Positions 16,166 through 25,155 of a stretch of 64,000 nt of DNA are shown here, one piece after another (the first letter of the stretch is position 1; every line of letters starts with the position of its first letter). Source of the stretch: Fimbriimonadaceae bacterium (GTDB taxonomy: Bacteria > Armatimonadota > Fimbriimonadia > Fimbriimonadales > Fimbriimonadaceae); assembly GCA_019454105.1 (NCBI GenBank), contig CP075364.1:2173362-2237361 (forward strand), in the 5' to 3' direction. The notes beneath the pieces were generated by a model. It searched no databases and was not told the DNA's origin. It worked only from the letters and a program-made list of their open reading frames with translations. A program made the position numbers and the translations under genes.

Positions 16166-17947
16166 ATGCTCGCCGTCGCCGTCTTTGCGGCCGTAGCCTC
16201 CCAAGAAGCCGTCCCCAACTCGCGGTTCCAGATCGCCTCCCCGCTCCGCAATATCTCCTGGGCCCGAATCGACACAGGCATGGCCGGAGTCGGGATTCTC
16301 CAAGGAATGGCCCGACAACAGGGGCTGCAAGGACGAGTCCTCTGGATCGACGCGACCGCCAACCTGGGGCGCGTCAACACCGAGGAGAAGATCAAGCAAC
16401 TGGTCGCCCAGATCGCCGATGTCGGCTTCAACACGATCGTTTACGACGTCAAGCCGATCGTCGGCAGAACGGTCTATCCGAGCGCGCTCACCGACCAGAT
16501 CACCCAATGGCGCGACCAGACCCTGCCCGCAGGCTTCGACCCGGTCGGGCCGATGCGGCGCGAAGCCAAGGCCCGGGGCCTCAGCTTCATGGTCGCACTG
16601 AACGCCTTCTCGGAGGGTCACTCTTTTGCCAAGCGCGACGAGGCGAAGCCCGACTCGGAGTTCGGCGATCCAGGGTGGGGTTACCGGCACCCGGACGCGC
16701 AGACGGTGCAATATGAGGCGGCGCCAGCGGTCCTGATCCAGGGTCAGCCCGTCGAGATCCAAGCGGCGCTGAACCCGTCCCAACCCGACGGACGACTGAT
16801 GCTCTTCGACCGCAGGCCGAACTCGACCCCGGCGGCCCGGTCGGTCGTCGTGGGAGCGAACGGCCAGATCGAGTCGATCCACGAGGGGCTGCCCGACGAA
16901 CTCGCTCCTGGGCATCGACTCCTGGCCGAACCGTTGAACCGTGAGCGACCCGGAGTCCTTTCATCTCTCCAGCCCGGACAGCGGCTCCGGCTGGTGACGA
17001 CCCCCAAGTTCGTTCCGATCAGCGAGGCTCAAAGGCAGATCCCGCTTATGATGAACCCGCACCTGGCAAGCAATCAGGAGCGCGCTCTCAGCTTCGTCAG
17101 GGAAGTTCTGACCCGTTATCAGCCGGACGGAGTGCTCTTCGACGACCGTCTCAGGTTCGGGGGCTTGAACGCCGACTTCTCGGAGTCGACCCGCACCGCG
17201 TTTGAAGCCAAAGTCGGCGCCAAGCTCGTCTGGCCAGACGACGTGTTCAGATACACGACCAACTGGGACTTGCGCCAAGGCGTCCGGGTCGGGCCTTGGT
17301 TCGATGCCTGGATGGCTTGGCGCGCGGAAGAGATGAACCGGTTCGTGGCCGAAACCAGAAAGACAGTCAAGTCGATGTCGCCTGAAACCTTGTTTGGAAT
17401 CTATGCTGGGTCTTGGTACGGCGATTATCCGCAGTATGGGGCCAACTGGGGTTCGCCTGACCTTTGGGCCGGTTTCCCGTTCCTCACTCGGTCCTATCGG
17501 CAGACAGGGTTCGCAGGAAACCTGGACTTGCTTATCACGGGCTGCTACTACCGTGTCGCCACCCAGTTCCAAGCCTTGGAGCGGGGCGCCCCGGCGGGCA
17601 GGACGGTCGAGGCGGGAGGGATCGTGAGCAACCGGGCCGTCCGAGATCAGTGCTGGGTCTATGCCGGAATCATGCTCGCCGATTATGCGAACGAGCCTGA
17701 AATGGTGCAGCACGCCCTTCAGGCCGCCTGCGAGACGACCCAGGGGGTGATGGTCTTTGACCTCTCGCACAACATCGATCGATATTGGCCGGTCTTCAAA
17801 CGCGCTTTCGCCGACAAAAAGCCCCCGGCTCACTCCAGCCCCCAAACCTTGGAACAGGGAAGGAAGAGGCGGGCCGAGTGGGATCGCCTAGGCTACAGAG
17901 ACGCTCCGTTCCCACTCTTTGAAGGCATGCCTGGGGCTGGGTTTTGA
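16166..17947 (+). CDS. Exported glycoside hydrolase-like (GHL10 / DUF187-type) protein
   Basis: A 593-residue exported protein. A short signal peptide leads to LWIDATANLGRVNTEEKIKQLVAQIADVGF, the start of a TIM barrel of the YngK/GHL10 type. IVYDVKPIVGRTVYPS, RGLSFMVALNAFSEG, PDGVLFDDRLRFGGLNADFSE (a D-D-R cluster at a strand end) and PETLFGIYAGSWYGDYPQYGANW are family-like blocks. These proteins are thought to act on polysaccharides; activity here is not established. The ATG at 16166 is 6 nt downstream of TAAAAC. The gene is divergent from the beta-repeat protein and ends 57 nt before the Ser/Thr kinase gene. Confidence 0.72.
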   Translation: MLAVAVFAAVASQEAVPNSRFQIASPLRNISWARIDTGMAGVGILQGMARQQGLQGRVLWIDATANLGRVNTEEKIKQLVAQIADVGFNTIVYDVKPIVGRTVYPSALTDQITQWRDQTLPAGFDPVGPMRREAKARGLSFMVALNAFSEGHSFAKRDEAKPDSEFGDPGWGYRHPDAQTVQYEAAPAVLIQGQPVEIQAALNPSQPDGRLMLFDRRPNSTPAARSVVVGANGQIESIHEGLPDELAPGHRLLAEPLNRERPGVLSSLQPGQRLRLVTTPKFVPISEAQRQIPLMMNPHLASNQERALSFVREVLTRYQPDGVLFDDRLRFGGLNADFSESTRTAFEAKVGAKLVWPDDVFRYTTNWDLRQGVRVGPWFDAWMAWRAEEMNRFVAETRKTVKSMSPETLFGIYAGSWYGDYPQYGANWGSPDLWAGFPFLTRSYRQTGFAGNLDLLITGCYYRVATQFQALERGAPAGRTVEAGGIVSNRAVRDQCWVYAGIMLADYANEPEMVQHALQAACETTQGVMVFDLSHNIDRYWPVFKRAFADKKPPAHSSPQTLEQGRKRRAEWDRLGYRDAPFPLFEGMPGAGF

Positions 17948-18004
17948 CCACGTCCCAGCCGAAACCAACCTTGGCGGCCCTGTAGCCGTCTAGCTAAGCA
18001 GGCC

Positions 18005-19603
18005 ATGAGCCAAAGTCCCCCGCAGACGATCGGCAAGTACCAGATCATCCGCGAGATCGCCCGGTCAAACGACATTGTCTACGAGGCCTACGATCCCGTG
18101 ATGAACCGTCGCGTCGCGGTCAAGGAACTCAACGTGCCAGGAGGCTCGACCTCGCAGCAGCGCGAAGACCGGGTCAAGCGGTTCCTCCGTGAGGCCCGGG
18201 CCGCTGGCTCCCTCGTCCACCCGAACATCGTGACCATTTACGAGGTCGGTGAGGAAGCGGGCCGGCGCTTTATCGCCATGGAGTTTTTGGACGGCCAGAA
18301 CCTCCGCAACCTGCTCGACACCCAGGGCTTGGTGGAACCGAAAAAGGCGGTCGAGATCGCCATCGGGATCCTTGAGGGCCTCAGCTTTGCCCACAGCAAG
18401 GGGGTCATTCATCGCGACATCAAGCCCGACAACATCCAGCTCTTGGAGAGCGGGCAGGTCAAGATCACCGACTTTGGGATCGCCCGCTTGACCTTTGAGC
18501 CGAACCTCACCATTGACGGGCAGGTCTTCGGGACGCCGAGCTACATGTCGCCAGAGCAAGTCAACGGGCGCGAGATCGACGCGCGGAGCGACCTGTTCGG
18601 AGTCGGGGTGATCCTTTACGAAATGGTCTCGGGACAGAAGCCGTTCCAGGGCGACAGCGTCGTGGCGATCACTTACGCGATCATGAACCACGAGCCGACC
18701 CCGCCCCAAAGAGCGAGCCACTCATTGTGGCAGGCCATTCAACGAGCCATCGACAAGAGCCCGCAGCTCCGATGGTCGAGCGCCGAGCAGATGGCCCAGG
18801 CCTTGAAAGGAGTGGTCGCAGAGATGGAGTCGGGCTCAGTCGTCTCGACCCCGGTCGCGCCGAACCCAACCCTTATCGCACCGCCACCGGTCGGGCCGGT
18901 CAATCCTGGCCCGCCCCCCGTCCAGGTCGCAGGCCTCGGCACCGCTCCACCACAGTCCTCGACATATAACCCACCTTACGGCCAGCCCCATGGCCAGAGT
19001 TATGGCCAGCCCTATGGCCAACCCGGGTCGAACCCTATTGGCGCCCCCTACACCGGACAGATGGGAACGCCCCAAGTGCCGGTCTACTACCCGCCCAGAC
19101 CGCGCCGGACGATGTCGCCCCACACTCGACAGTTTTTGGGCCGGCTCGTATGGGCCTTCGTATTGATGGGGTCGCTGGCCGCGATCGTCACGGTCGGCAT
19201 CCAATCTCTCAGCGGGGCGCTGCAGGACCAGCCAATGCCCCGGATTGGGGCACCAACGACAAAAGGGAAAGACAAACCAGGCGAAACAGTGCGCAGGGCC
19301 AGCGCCGATGACGCGGATGCGGCCGTGGAGGACGCGGAGACGACGGCGGATCCTGCAGCCAGACGGACGGCTTGGAGCCGGGCGGCGAGAATCTGGTCCG
19401 AAGTCGTGGCCGCAAGCGAGAACACGGATGTGGCGAACAAGGCCGCCGTCGCGTCATTCCTCGAATCGGCCAACCGATCCTACGAAGCGGGCAATTTCAC
19501 CGTGGCCCGAGAGGCCACCTATCAAGCGATGGGCTTCGCATCGGGCGACGCTGCCCAGGCCAAACTCGTCCGAGACTGGGAAGACGCCTTGCGCGGGCGA
19601 TGA
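18005..19603 (+). CDS. Membrane-anchored Ser/Thr protein kinase (PknB-like)
   Basis: A 532-residue Hanks-type kinase. IGKYQIIREIARSNDIVYEA is the glycine loop in degenerate form (no G-x-G-x-x-G); VAVKEL holds the ATP lysine; VIHRDIKPDNIQLLESGQ is the catalytic loop and KITDFGIARL the DFG; FGTPSYMSPEQVNGREIDAR is the activation segment. After the kinase domain (to about residue 265) comes a Pro/Gly/Gln-rich linker with repeated Y-G-Q-P units (18970-19030), a transmembrane helix near residues 377-400 (WAFVLMGSLAAIVTVGI) and a helical outer domain of about 130 residues rich in Ala and charged residues, not PASTA. It would sense an outer stimulus and phosphorylate cytoplasmic proteins. The SDR stop lies 2 nt from its own in convergent orientation. 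Confidence 0.87.
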   Translation: MSQSPPQTIGKYQIIREIARSNDIVYEAYDPVMNRRVAVKELNVPGGSTSQQREDRVKRFLREARAAGSLVHPNIVTIYEVGEEAGRRFIAMEFLDGQNLRNLLDTQGLVEPKKAVEIAIGILEGLSFAHSKGVIHRDIKPDNIQLLESGQVKITDFGIARLTFEPNLTIDGQVFGTPSYMSPEQVNGREIDARSDLFGVGVILYEMVSGQKPFQGDSVVAITYAIMNHEPTPPQRASHSLWQAIQRAIDKSPQLRWSSAEQMAQALKGVVAEMESGSVVSTPVAPNPTLIAPPPVGPVNPGPPPVQVAGLGTAPPQSSTYNPPYGQPHGQSYGQPYGQPGSNPIGAPYTGQMGTPQVPVYYPPRPRRTMSPHTRQFLGRLVWAFVLMGSLAAIVTVGIQSLSGALQDQPMPRIGAPTTKGKDKPGETVRRASADDADAAVEDAETTADPAARRTAWSRAARIWSEVVAASENTDVANKAAVASFLESANRSYEAGNFTVAREATYQAMGFASGDAAQAKLVRDWEDALRGR

Positions 19604-19605
19604 CC

Positions 19606-20370
19606 TCAGGCGAGCCCTTGTACGGACCCGCCATCAACCAAAAGGTTGACCCCGGTGACATAGGACGCCCGATCGGAGCACAAAAAGGCCACGGCCGCGG
19701 CGATTTCTCTTGGCTGGGCAAGCCGACCCATCGGGACACTCGCCGCCTGAGCCGCCAGCGCCTGCTCCACTGTGGTGCCGTCACGCTCCGCCCGCAGCTC
19801 TGCCAGGTGCACTTGGCGATCGGTCATCGTGTGGCCGGGCAAGACGGCGTTCACCGTCACCCCGAACCGGGCAAGCTCGGACGCCTGGAGCCGGGTCAGG
19901 GCCATCAGGCCGCTTCTGAGTGTCGAAGAGACAGCGAGGATCCGGTTCGGCTCCTTGGCCGCGAGCGACGTGAGGTGGACGATCCGGCCCCAGCCCCGGG
20001 CGCGCATCAAAGGAGCCACCATTCGGGCCATCCTGACCGCGCTCATCAGCGTCGACTCGACACCGGTGGCCCATTGGTCGTCCGACATGTCCTCCCAAAG
20101 CCCGGCCGGGGGGCCGCCGGTGTTGGTGACAAGGATCTCCGGCGCGCCAAGGTCTTTGAACGTCGCAGCGAGCCAAGCCTCGATCTGTGCCGGATCCGAG
20201 ACGTCGCAGCTGTAAGCGCGGATCCCATCGCCCAGTTCGCCGCCAACGGGGCTGCGAGAGCAGACGGAAACCCGGCAACCTTCGGCGGCCAGTTCGCGGG
20301 CGCAGGCCAACCCGATACCCTGGGTCGCAGCGGCGACCATCGCCACCTTTCCATGAAGGCCCAGATCCAT
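19606..20370 (-). CDS. SDR family oxidoreductase lacking the Tyr-x3-Lys pair
   Basis: A 254-residue short-chain dehydrogenase/reductase. VAMVAAATQGIGLACARELA is the nucleotide-binding T/A-x3-G-x-G-I-G loop, VSVCSRSP suggests NADP(H) preference, DVSDPAQIEAW and LVTNTGGPPAG (the N-x-G strand) follow, and IVHLTSLAAKEPN holds the serine. Where classical SDRs have Y-x3-K the sequence reads S-T-L-R (SSTLRSGLMAL), so both Tyr and Lys are replaced. Such members exist in a FabG-like subgroup of unclear function. VTGVNLLVDGGSVQGLA is the usual C-terminus. It starts at ATG 20370, 8 nt after TATCCT, just downstream of tRNA-Ser, and ends 2 nt from the kinase stop. Confidence 0.83.
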   Translation of the reverse strand: MDLGLHGKVAMVAAATQGIGLACARELAAEGCRVSVCSRSPVGGELGDGIRAYSCDVSDPAQIEAWLAATFKDLGAPEILVTNTGGPPAGLWEDMSDDQWATGVESTLMSAVRMARMVAPLMRARGWGRIVHLTSLAAKEPNRILAVSSTLRSGLMALTRLQASELARFGVTVNAVLPGHTMTDRQVHLAELRAERDGTTVEQALAAQAASVPMGRLAQPREIAAAVAFLCSDRASYVTGVNLLVDGGSVQGLA

Positions 20371-20378
20371 CGTCGGTC

Positions 20379-20384
20379 AGGATA
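20379..20384 (-). promoter_or_regulatory. -10-like element of the SDR gene
   Basis: TATCCT on the minus strand, ending 8 nt before the ATG at 20370, in the gap between tRNA-Ser and the SDR gene. No Shine-Dalgarno is present. Confidence 0.4.
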
Positions 20385-20391
20385 CACCGAG

Positions 20392-20479
20392 TGGCGGAGA
20401 GGGTGGGATTCGAACCCACGGAGGCTTGCACCTCACCGCATTTCGAGTGCGGCGCACTAGACCACTATGCGACCTCTCC
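20392..20479 (-). tRNA. tRNA-Ser (CGA anticodon), CCA encoded
   Basis: On the minus strand the acceptor GGAGAGG (20479-20473) pairs with CCTCTCC (20402-20396), then discriminator G and CCA (20394-20392). The anticodon loop reads CTCGAAA with CGA. A long variable arm (about 15 nt) and the T-arm TGGGTTCGAATCCCA complete a class II tRNA, as expected for serine. It reads UCG codons. It lies between the DUF255 gene and the SDR gene, all on the same strand. Confidence 0.96.
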
Positions 20480-20518
20480 GCGCGGGGCTCCATTATGTTC
20501 GGCCAGTCACATCCCGGA

Positions 20519-22549
20519 CTAGGGCGCACTGGAAAGCCGCAGGCGGGCTTGATCCAAGCTCACTGGCCCGTCGGCCCTGCCAGCCCGCAGGAAGTAGACA
20601 CCTGGATTCTTCAAGTCAGGGCGGCAAGTCGGGCTGCTCGGGAAAACAGTGACCCCTGGAGCCAAGTGAGCCAAGGCCGAAGCGTCGTCCACAGCCTGCT
20701 GGCCAACGACCGCGACGCTGAAGTCAGCCATGAGCAGGCCGATCGCGTGGTAGAGGCCACCGACGCGGAACTCGAAGCTCTTCGCTGACCGGGTCGCCGT
20801 GGCCACGACCTCGCGGGCTTCCTTCGTTCGGTCCAAGGGGGAGGGGTCCAATTGCGCGTACATGGCCGAAAGGCGGACAAAGGCGGCGGTCGTCGCCTCC
20901 TGCTCGGTATCGGCGAGTTGAGGCAGGGCCGTCCAAGGCGAAGAGATGTCGCCTTCCCGCTGAAGCCCGTTCAGGGCCACCTTAAGATCGGTGTCGAAGA
21001 ACAAGAAGCGCGCCCGATCCAAGGTCGCGCGCCCCCTGCGAAGTGCGGACTCGTCGCCGGTAGCCAAGTAACCTTGAAGCATGGCGTCGGCATAAGAGGT
21101 GTAATCGCCGAGGGTCACTCCGCCGCCCGCGTCATCGATCGAGTGCCGCACGTCGTCAGTTCCGACTTCATAGACCCGGACCAGCGGCAAGAGAGCCAGG
21201 GCCCGACGCAGCCGTGGTTTGTCGCCAAGCCAGCGGGCTGCTTCGATGAGTCTCGCAACGACGGCCCCTGTCACATGAAGGTAGTCCTTGCCCGAACGCG
21301 CCCGCGGCTCGCGAGCGGTCTTCTTGAAGGCGGCGAACACTCGGTCATACGCCTCTCGATTCGCCAGGTAGTGCCCAGGGTCTGAAACAAACGGCACCTG
21401 GCTTTCGTTCTTGGGGTCTCGCAGCCCGAGCCGGTCAATGAAGCCCCGGTCTTGGGGGCTGACCCTCCCCAGGGCCGAGCGCGGCTGCATCCCGTACCGC
21501 CGATCGGAGTCCCCTTCGATGGAGTTGAGGAACCGAGCGGCATACAGGCCGTCGCTGGTCACAAACTCGTCCAAGACCGCGTCGATCAGGCGCTCCGCAT
21601 GAACCCGGTGCCAAGGATCGCCAGACCGGACGCTCAGCCAGGCCAACACTGACGCCATGTCCGAGTTGATCGTCGCCGCGCTGTCGAACTTGACCACTCC
21701 GCCGTCGGGCCGGTCACAACTCGAGAACAGCCCCCCATCGATCCAGTTGACGAGCGGCCCCTTGAGCAAGGGGTCGACGTTTCGTGCCACGTCGTCTTTC
21801 AGGCCACCGAGAAGAAGAAGCCTCCATTCCCACGGGTGCCAGCGTTGAACTCCGTTTTCTGGGAACCCGCCAAACTCCCGAGAGGCCCTGGCCGCCAGCC
21901 GAAGGACGTACTCTTGAAGAGTCAGGCCGACGCTTTCCGGCGGATCCAACAGGATCAAGCGGTCGCGTTCGGCGATGGTCGCCAGCCTGGGTTCGTTGAG
22001 CACGATCTGTCTGCGGCACTCGAGGAGTGCGGCCAAGAGCGCCGGGGCGTCAAGACCTGAGCGAGAGTTGGTTCGGGCCATCCAAACAAGCGGGTTTCCA
22101 GACGGCGCGGCGAGCACGACGCTCCAGCCGGGATCGGCTCCCTCGTTCACCGAGGTCACGGGAACGACGGCCCGCGTCCACTCCGGATTGAGATCGGTAT
22201 CGATGCGCACGCAGACGAACTCCCGGTTCAGCCGCTCGGCCACTTCCGGTTCCGAAAAGACCTGCTTGTCGGCGCTTCGCGAGACCCATGATCCTGCTGA
22301 CCCGATGGCCAAGAGCAAAGGTCGGTCAAGCCGCCTGGCTTCCAGGAAAGGGTCGGCGGCCAAAGTCCGCCACCGTACTGACTGTCGGGATGCCGATCTG
22401 ACGAAGTCTCCTGGCGCGTAGGCCATGTCGTTCTCGTCCGGTGGAGGGATCAGGGGCCGGCAGACCGCGGTCAGGGCAAACACGCCGGTCAAGACCGCCA
22501 TGGTGGCGACGACCATGGGATAGCTTTCGCGACGACCCCAGACCGGCAT
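20519..22549 (-). CDS. Membrane-anchored DUF255 (YyaL-like) protein without the Trx cysteines
   Basis: A 676-residue protein. An N-terminal anchor (VVATMAVLTGVFALTAV) precedes a thioredoxin-like region: WRTLAADPFLEARRLDRPLLL, then FSEPEVAERLNREFVCVRIDTD, which matches the DUF255 pattern of YyaL/SPATA20 proteins. The usual W-C-H-W-C-H block is replaced by SAGSWVSRSADK, so both redox cysteines are gone. An (alpha/alpha)6-barrel-like domain follows (ASVLAWLSVRSGDPWHRVHAERL, SYADAMLQGYLATGDESALRRG), as in the family. Function is unknown; the barrel resembles glycan epimerases. The ATG at 22549 follows AAGGG closely and CATAAT by 8 nt; the gene is divergent from gatC. Confidence 0.78.
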   Translation of the reverse strand: MPVWGRRESYPMVVATMAVLTGVFALTAVCRPLIPPPDENDMAYAPGDFVRSASRQSVRWRTLAADPFLEARRLDRPLLLAIGSAGSWVSRSADKQVFSEPEVAERLNREFVCVRIDTDLNPEWTRAVVPVTSVNEGADPGWSVVLAAPSGNPLVWMARTNSRSGLDAPALLAALLECRRQIVLNEPRLATIAERDRLILLDPPESVGLTLQEYVLRLAARASREFGGFPENGVQRWHPWEWRLLLLGGLKDDVARNVDPLLKGPLVNWIDGGLFSSCDRPDGGVVKFDSAATINSDMASVLAWLSVRSGDPWHRVHAERLIDAVLDEFVTSDGLYAARFLNSIEGDSDRRYGMQPRSALGRVSPQDRGFIDRLGLRDPKNESQVPFVSDPGHYLANREAYDRVFAAFKKTAREPRARSGKDYLHVTGAVVARLIEAARWLGDKPRLRRALALLPLVRVYEVGTDDVRHSIDDAGGGVTLGDYTSYADAMLQGYLATGDESALRRGRATLDRARFLFFDTDLKVALNGLQREGDISSPWTALPQLADTEQEATTAAFVRLSAMYAQLDPSPLDRTKEAREVVATATRSAKSFEFRVGGLYHAIGLLMADFSVAVVGQQAVDDASALAHLAPGVTVFPSSPTCRPDLKNPGVYFLRAGRADGPVSLDQARLRLSSAP

Positions 22550-22557
22550 GAACCCTT

Positions 22558-22577
22558 ATTATGGTCGTGGATATAAT
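22558..22577. promoter_or_regulatory. Divergent promoter pair DUF255 / gatC
   Basis: Between the two starts lie CATAAT on the minus strand (22563-22558, 8 nt before the DUF255 ATG) and a perfect TATAAT on the plus strand (22572-22577), exactly 6 nt before the gatC ATG. That spacing puts the gatC transcription start on the A of its ATG. Confidence 0.6.
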
Positions 22578-22583
22578 CGAAGC

Positions 22584-22874
22584 ATGTCGATCACGCTGGA
22601 CGAAGTGCGCCACGTTGCGCGCCTCGCCCGACTCGAACTGGACGAAGCCGAGCTGCTGGCTTTTCAAGGGGAGCTCAACTCGCTCCTCGGACGGTGCCAG
22701 GAACTGCAGTCGATCGACGTCGGCGAGCTCAGCCCTCGAACCCACGCGGTCGCCCTGACCAACGTGCTTGCGGACGACACGCCCACCCAGGGCCTGGATC
22801 AGTCGTTGGCGCTTCGGGGTGCGGCCGTGACTCGGGCCGGACTCTTTGTGGTTCCCACGATCATCGAGGAGTAA
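22584..22874 (+). CDS. gatC: Asp/Glu-tRNA(Asn/Gln) amidotransferase subunit C
   Basis: A 96-residue protein from the ATG at 22584. ITLDEVRHVARLARLELDE is the GatC N-terminal helix, LNSLLGRCQELQSIDVGEL the middle, and the C-terminal half ends FVVPTIIEE (family: F-x-V-P-x-V/I-I). GatC belts GatA to GatB in GatCAB, which converts mischarged Glu-tRNA(Gln) and Asp-tRNA(Asn) to the amidated forms. gatA follows 5 nt later; gatB is not in the window. The upstream-extended reading frame (from 22548) runs through the promoter and is not used. A perfect TATAAT 6 nt upstream and the lack of a ribosome site make this the clearest leaderless candidate in the region. Confidence 0.92.
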   Translation: MSITLDEVRHVARLARLELDEAELLAFQGELNSLLGRCQELQSIDVGELSPRTHAVALTNVLADDTPTQGLDQSLALRGAAVTRAGLFVVPTIIEE

Positions 22875-22879
22875 CCCTG

Positions 22880-24316
22880 GTGACGGGGTGGACCGCACGC
22901 GAGACCGCCGCCGCGCTTCGTCGGCGCGAGGTGTCCGCGGTCGAGGTCGCGGAGTTCTTCCTTGATAGAATCCAAAGGCTTGACCTGCAGATCGGTGCGT
23001 TCCTTGCCGTCTCGCGCGAATGGGCCCTCCAGCAGGCCGAATTGGCGCAGAAGACGATTGACGACGGAAGCGCGGGGCCACTGAGCGGGATTCCCGTGGC
23101 CCTTAAAGACAATCTCACAACGCGGGAGATCCCCACCACCTGCGGATCACGGATTCTGGAGGGCCATCGACCGGTCTACGACGCCCATGTCGTGGAAAGG
23201 CTGGCACAAGCCGGGGCGGTTATCCTTGGGAAGACGAACCTTGACGAGTTCGCCATGGGCGGGTCCACCGAGTCCTCAGCTTACGGCGTCACGCGAAACC
23301 CTTGGGACACCGACCGGTCGCCCGGAGGCAGTTCGGGCGGATCGGCAGCCGCGGTCGCCGCTGGATTCTGCCCAGTCGCGCTGGGGTCGGACACGGGCGG
23401 ATCTGTGCGGCAGCCAGCCGCGCTTTGCGGTGTCGTGGGTTTCAAGCCGACTTACGGCCGGGTTTCGAGACGGGGGCTCGTCGCGTTCGCGTCGAGCCTC
23501 GACCAGGTAGGCATGTTCGGGAGGACGGTCGAGGACGCCGCTTTCCTTGCTGAGGCCGTCTCGGGGCACGACCCAGGCGACTCCACCTCCATCCCGTTTG
23601 AGCCGGTCTCTTTGGAGCCGGTTCCGCTCAAGGGTGTTCGCCTCGGCTTTCCCAAGCAACTTCGAGACAGCGCCATCGATCCTGACGTCGCCCGTGTCGT
23701 CGATGCCGCCCTGGCCAGTCTCAGGAAGGAAGGGGCTTCCGTGGTCGAGATCGATCTGCCGTCCATCGAGCTTGGTGTCTCAACCTACTACGTCATCGCC
23801 CCTGCCGAGGCAAGCAGCAACCTGGCCCGTTATGACGGCATCCGCTTCGGCCCAAGGGTCGATGGGGACGGGCACGTCGGAACAGTCGCCTCAACGCGCG
23901 GCAAGCTCTTTGGGCACGAAGTCAAGATGCGAATGATCCTTGGCACTTACGTCCTGTCCGCTGGGTACTACGACGCGTACTACCACCGGGCCCTGCAGGT
24001 CAGGGGCATGATGGCAGCCGAGTTCGAGAAGGTGTTCCAAGAGGTCGATTGGGTGGTCTCGCCGACGTCCCCGCGCACAGCCTTTCGGCTTGGAGAGTTT
24101 GCCGACGATCCGCTAGCCCTCAAAGCAATGGACCTTTGCACCGTCCCGGCCAACTTGGGAGGGTTTCCAAGCCTGTCTCTGCCTTGCGGAGCAAGTGACG
24201 GCCTGCCGGTTGGGTTGCTTTTGACCGGGCCGGCTATGAGCGACGGCCGGCTCCTTGGAACGGCTCATTCGATCGAGTCGGCGCTCGGACCGTTCCCCGC
24301 GCCCGATCTCGGATAA
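22880..24316 (+). CDS. gatA: Asp/Glu-tRNA(Asn/Gln) amidotransferase subunit A
   Basis: A 478-residue amidase-signature enzyme from the GTG at 22880. The Ser-cisSer-Lys triad is present: the lysine in [10 protein letters not shown], the cis-serine in [16 protein letters not shown] and the nucleophile in [38 protein letters not shown] and [15 protein letters not shown] are GatA-specific, separating it from generic amidases. GatA frees ammonia from glutamine, or asparagine, for the GatB-bound tRNA. It sits 5 nt after gatC and starts a run of tightly spaced genes (24322 onward) that includes ispE. Confidence 0.95.
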   Translation: MTGWTARETAAALRRREVSAVEVAEFFLDRIQRLDLQIGAFLAVSREWALQQAELAQKTIDDGSAGPLSGIPVALKDNLTTREIPTTCGSRILEGHRPVYDAHVVERLAQAGAVILGKTNLDEFAMGGSTESSAYGVTRNPWDTDRSPGGSSGGSAAAVAAGFCPVALGSDTGGSVRQPAALCGVVGFKPTYGRVSRRGLVAFASSLDQVGMFGRTVEDAAFLAEAVSGHDPGDSTSIPFEPVSLEPVPLKGVRLGFPKQLRDSAIDPDVARVVDAALASLRKEGASVVEIDLPSIELGVSTYYVIAPAEASSNLARYDGIRFGPRVDGDGHVGTVASTRGKLFGHEVKMRMILGTYVLSAGYYDAYYHRALQVRGMMAAEFEKVFQEVDWVVSPTSPRTAFRLGEFADDPLALKAMDLCTVPANLGGFPSLSLPCGASDGLPVGLLLTGPAMSDGRLLGTAHSIESALGPFPAPDLG

Positions 24317-24321
24317 GCGGC

Positions 24322-25155
24322 ATGAACGACATTCGCCGACGCGACCGAAAGGTCTTCTTCAAGGAAGCTTTCACCATTCCCAGGCTGCTCGTCATGCTCG
24401 GGATCGTCGGAACGGTAAGCCTGGCCCTTCAAGGCTCTTTCAATCTGGCCGTGATCGTCTGCGCCAAGGCGATGGCACTGGCCGTGCTCTACTCGGCCTA
24501 TGTGGCCAGCATCCCCAAGCGGTTTCATTCGCCAAAGTTCCTCTATCTTTGGGAAGCAGTGAGGGAGCGGCACGCACGCTTCAAGAAAGCGCTTCGGCAG
24601 CTGTCCAAGCGCGGTATCGCCGACCTCAAGGACCTCCCAGTCACCGTGGACGCCATCGTTCAAGAGCTCTACCTGGCCCTCCGGCGCGCCGACATGATCG
24701 AGAACGAGGTCACCAACAGCGAAGGCTGGCTGATGCTTCAGCCGCCAGCGCCGGGGATCGTCTCGCACGATCGACAGGCCCAGGAGCTTTATCGGATCGC
24801 CGACAAGAACATCGCCGAATACCGACAGAGGTTCCAGGCTGTCATGGCCGGCGTCGAGCGGACTGAGGCTCAAGCCGCCGTGATGACGACGACCTTGGAC
24901 ACACTCCGGATCAAAATGCTCGGCTATCGGCTCGTCGGCCGCGACCCGGACGCACCGACCCACGAGTTTTTGGCAGCCCTCACCGAAGCCCGCATGCAGC
25001 TCGATTCCATCGACAAGGCCCTTTCGGAGCTCGAGTTGACGCCGTTCCCCACGACGATCACGGTGATGCCCGACGCTGATCGAGCACCAACATCGGAGCC
25101 CCCGCTGCCAGGTCAATCCGAAGATGAAAACCCTTTGTCCAGCCAAAATCAATAG
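24322..25155 (+). CDS. Membrane protein of unknown function in the gat-ispE operon
   Basis: 277 residues. Two adjacent hydrophobic segments near the N-terminus (about residues 18-36, IPRLLVMLGIVGTVSLAL, and 40-60) form a membrane hairpin. A cytoplasmic helical region of some 190 residues follows, rich in Arg, Glu and Ala (ERHARFKKALRQLSKRG, EYRQRFQAVMAGVERTEAQA) and likely coiled coil, then a Pro/Ser-rich acidic tail. No family is recognised. The start is 5 nt after gatA, and its last 32 nt overlap the start of ispE, so translation is probably coupled. A scaffold role is only a guess from shape. Confidence 0.65.
   Translation: MNDIRRRDRKVFFKEAFTIPRLLVMLGIVGTVSLALQGSFNLAVIVCAKAMALAVLYSAYVASIPKRFHSPKFLYLWEAVRERHARFKKALRQLSKRGIADLKDLPVTVDAIVQELYLALRRADMIENEVTNSEGWLMLQPPAPGIVSHDRQAQELYRIADKNIAEYRQRFQAVMAGVERTEAQAAVMTTTLDTLRIKMLGYRLVGRDPDAPTHEFLAALTEARMQLDSIDKALSELELTPFPTTITVMPDADRAPTSEPPLPGQSEDENPLSSQNQ

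Noticed and set aside
15560-16915. A 451-codon minus-strand frame spanning the GHL10 5' end
   Set aside because: It crosses two well-supported genes on different strands and shows Arg/Gly-rich shadow composition with no family match.
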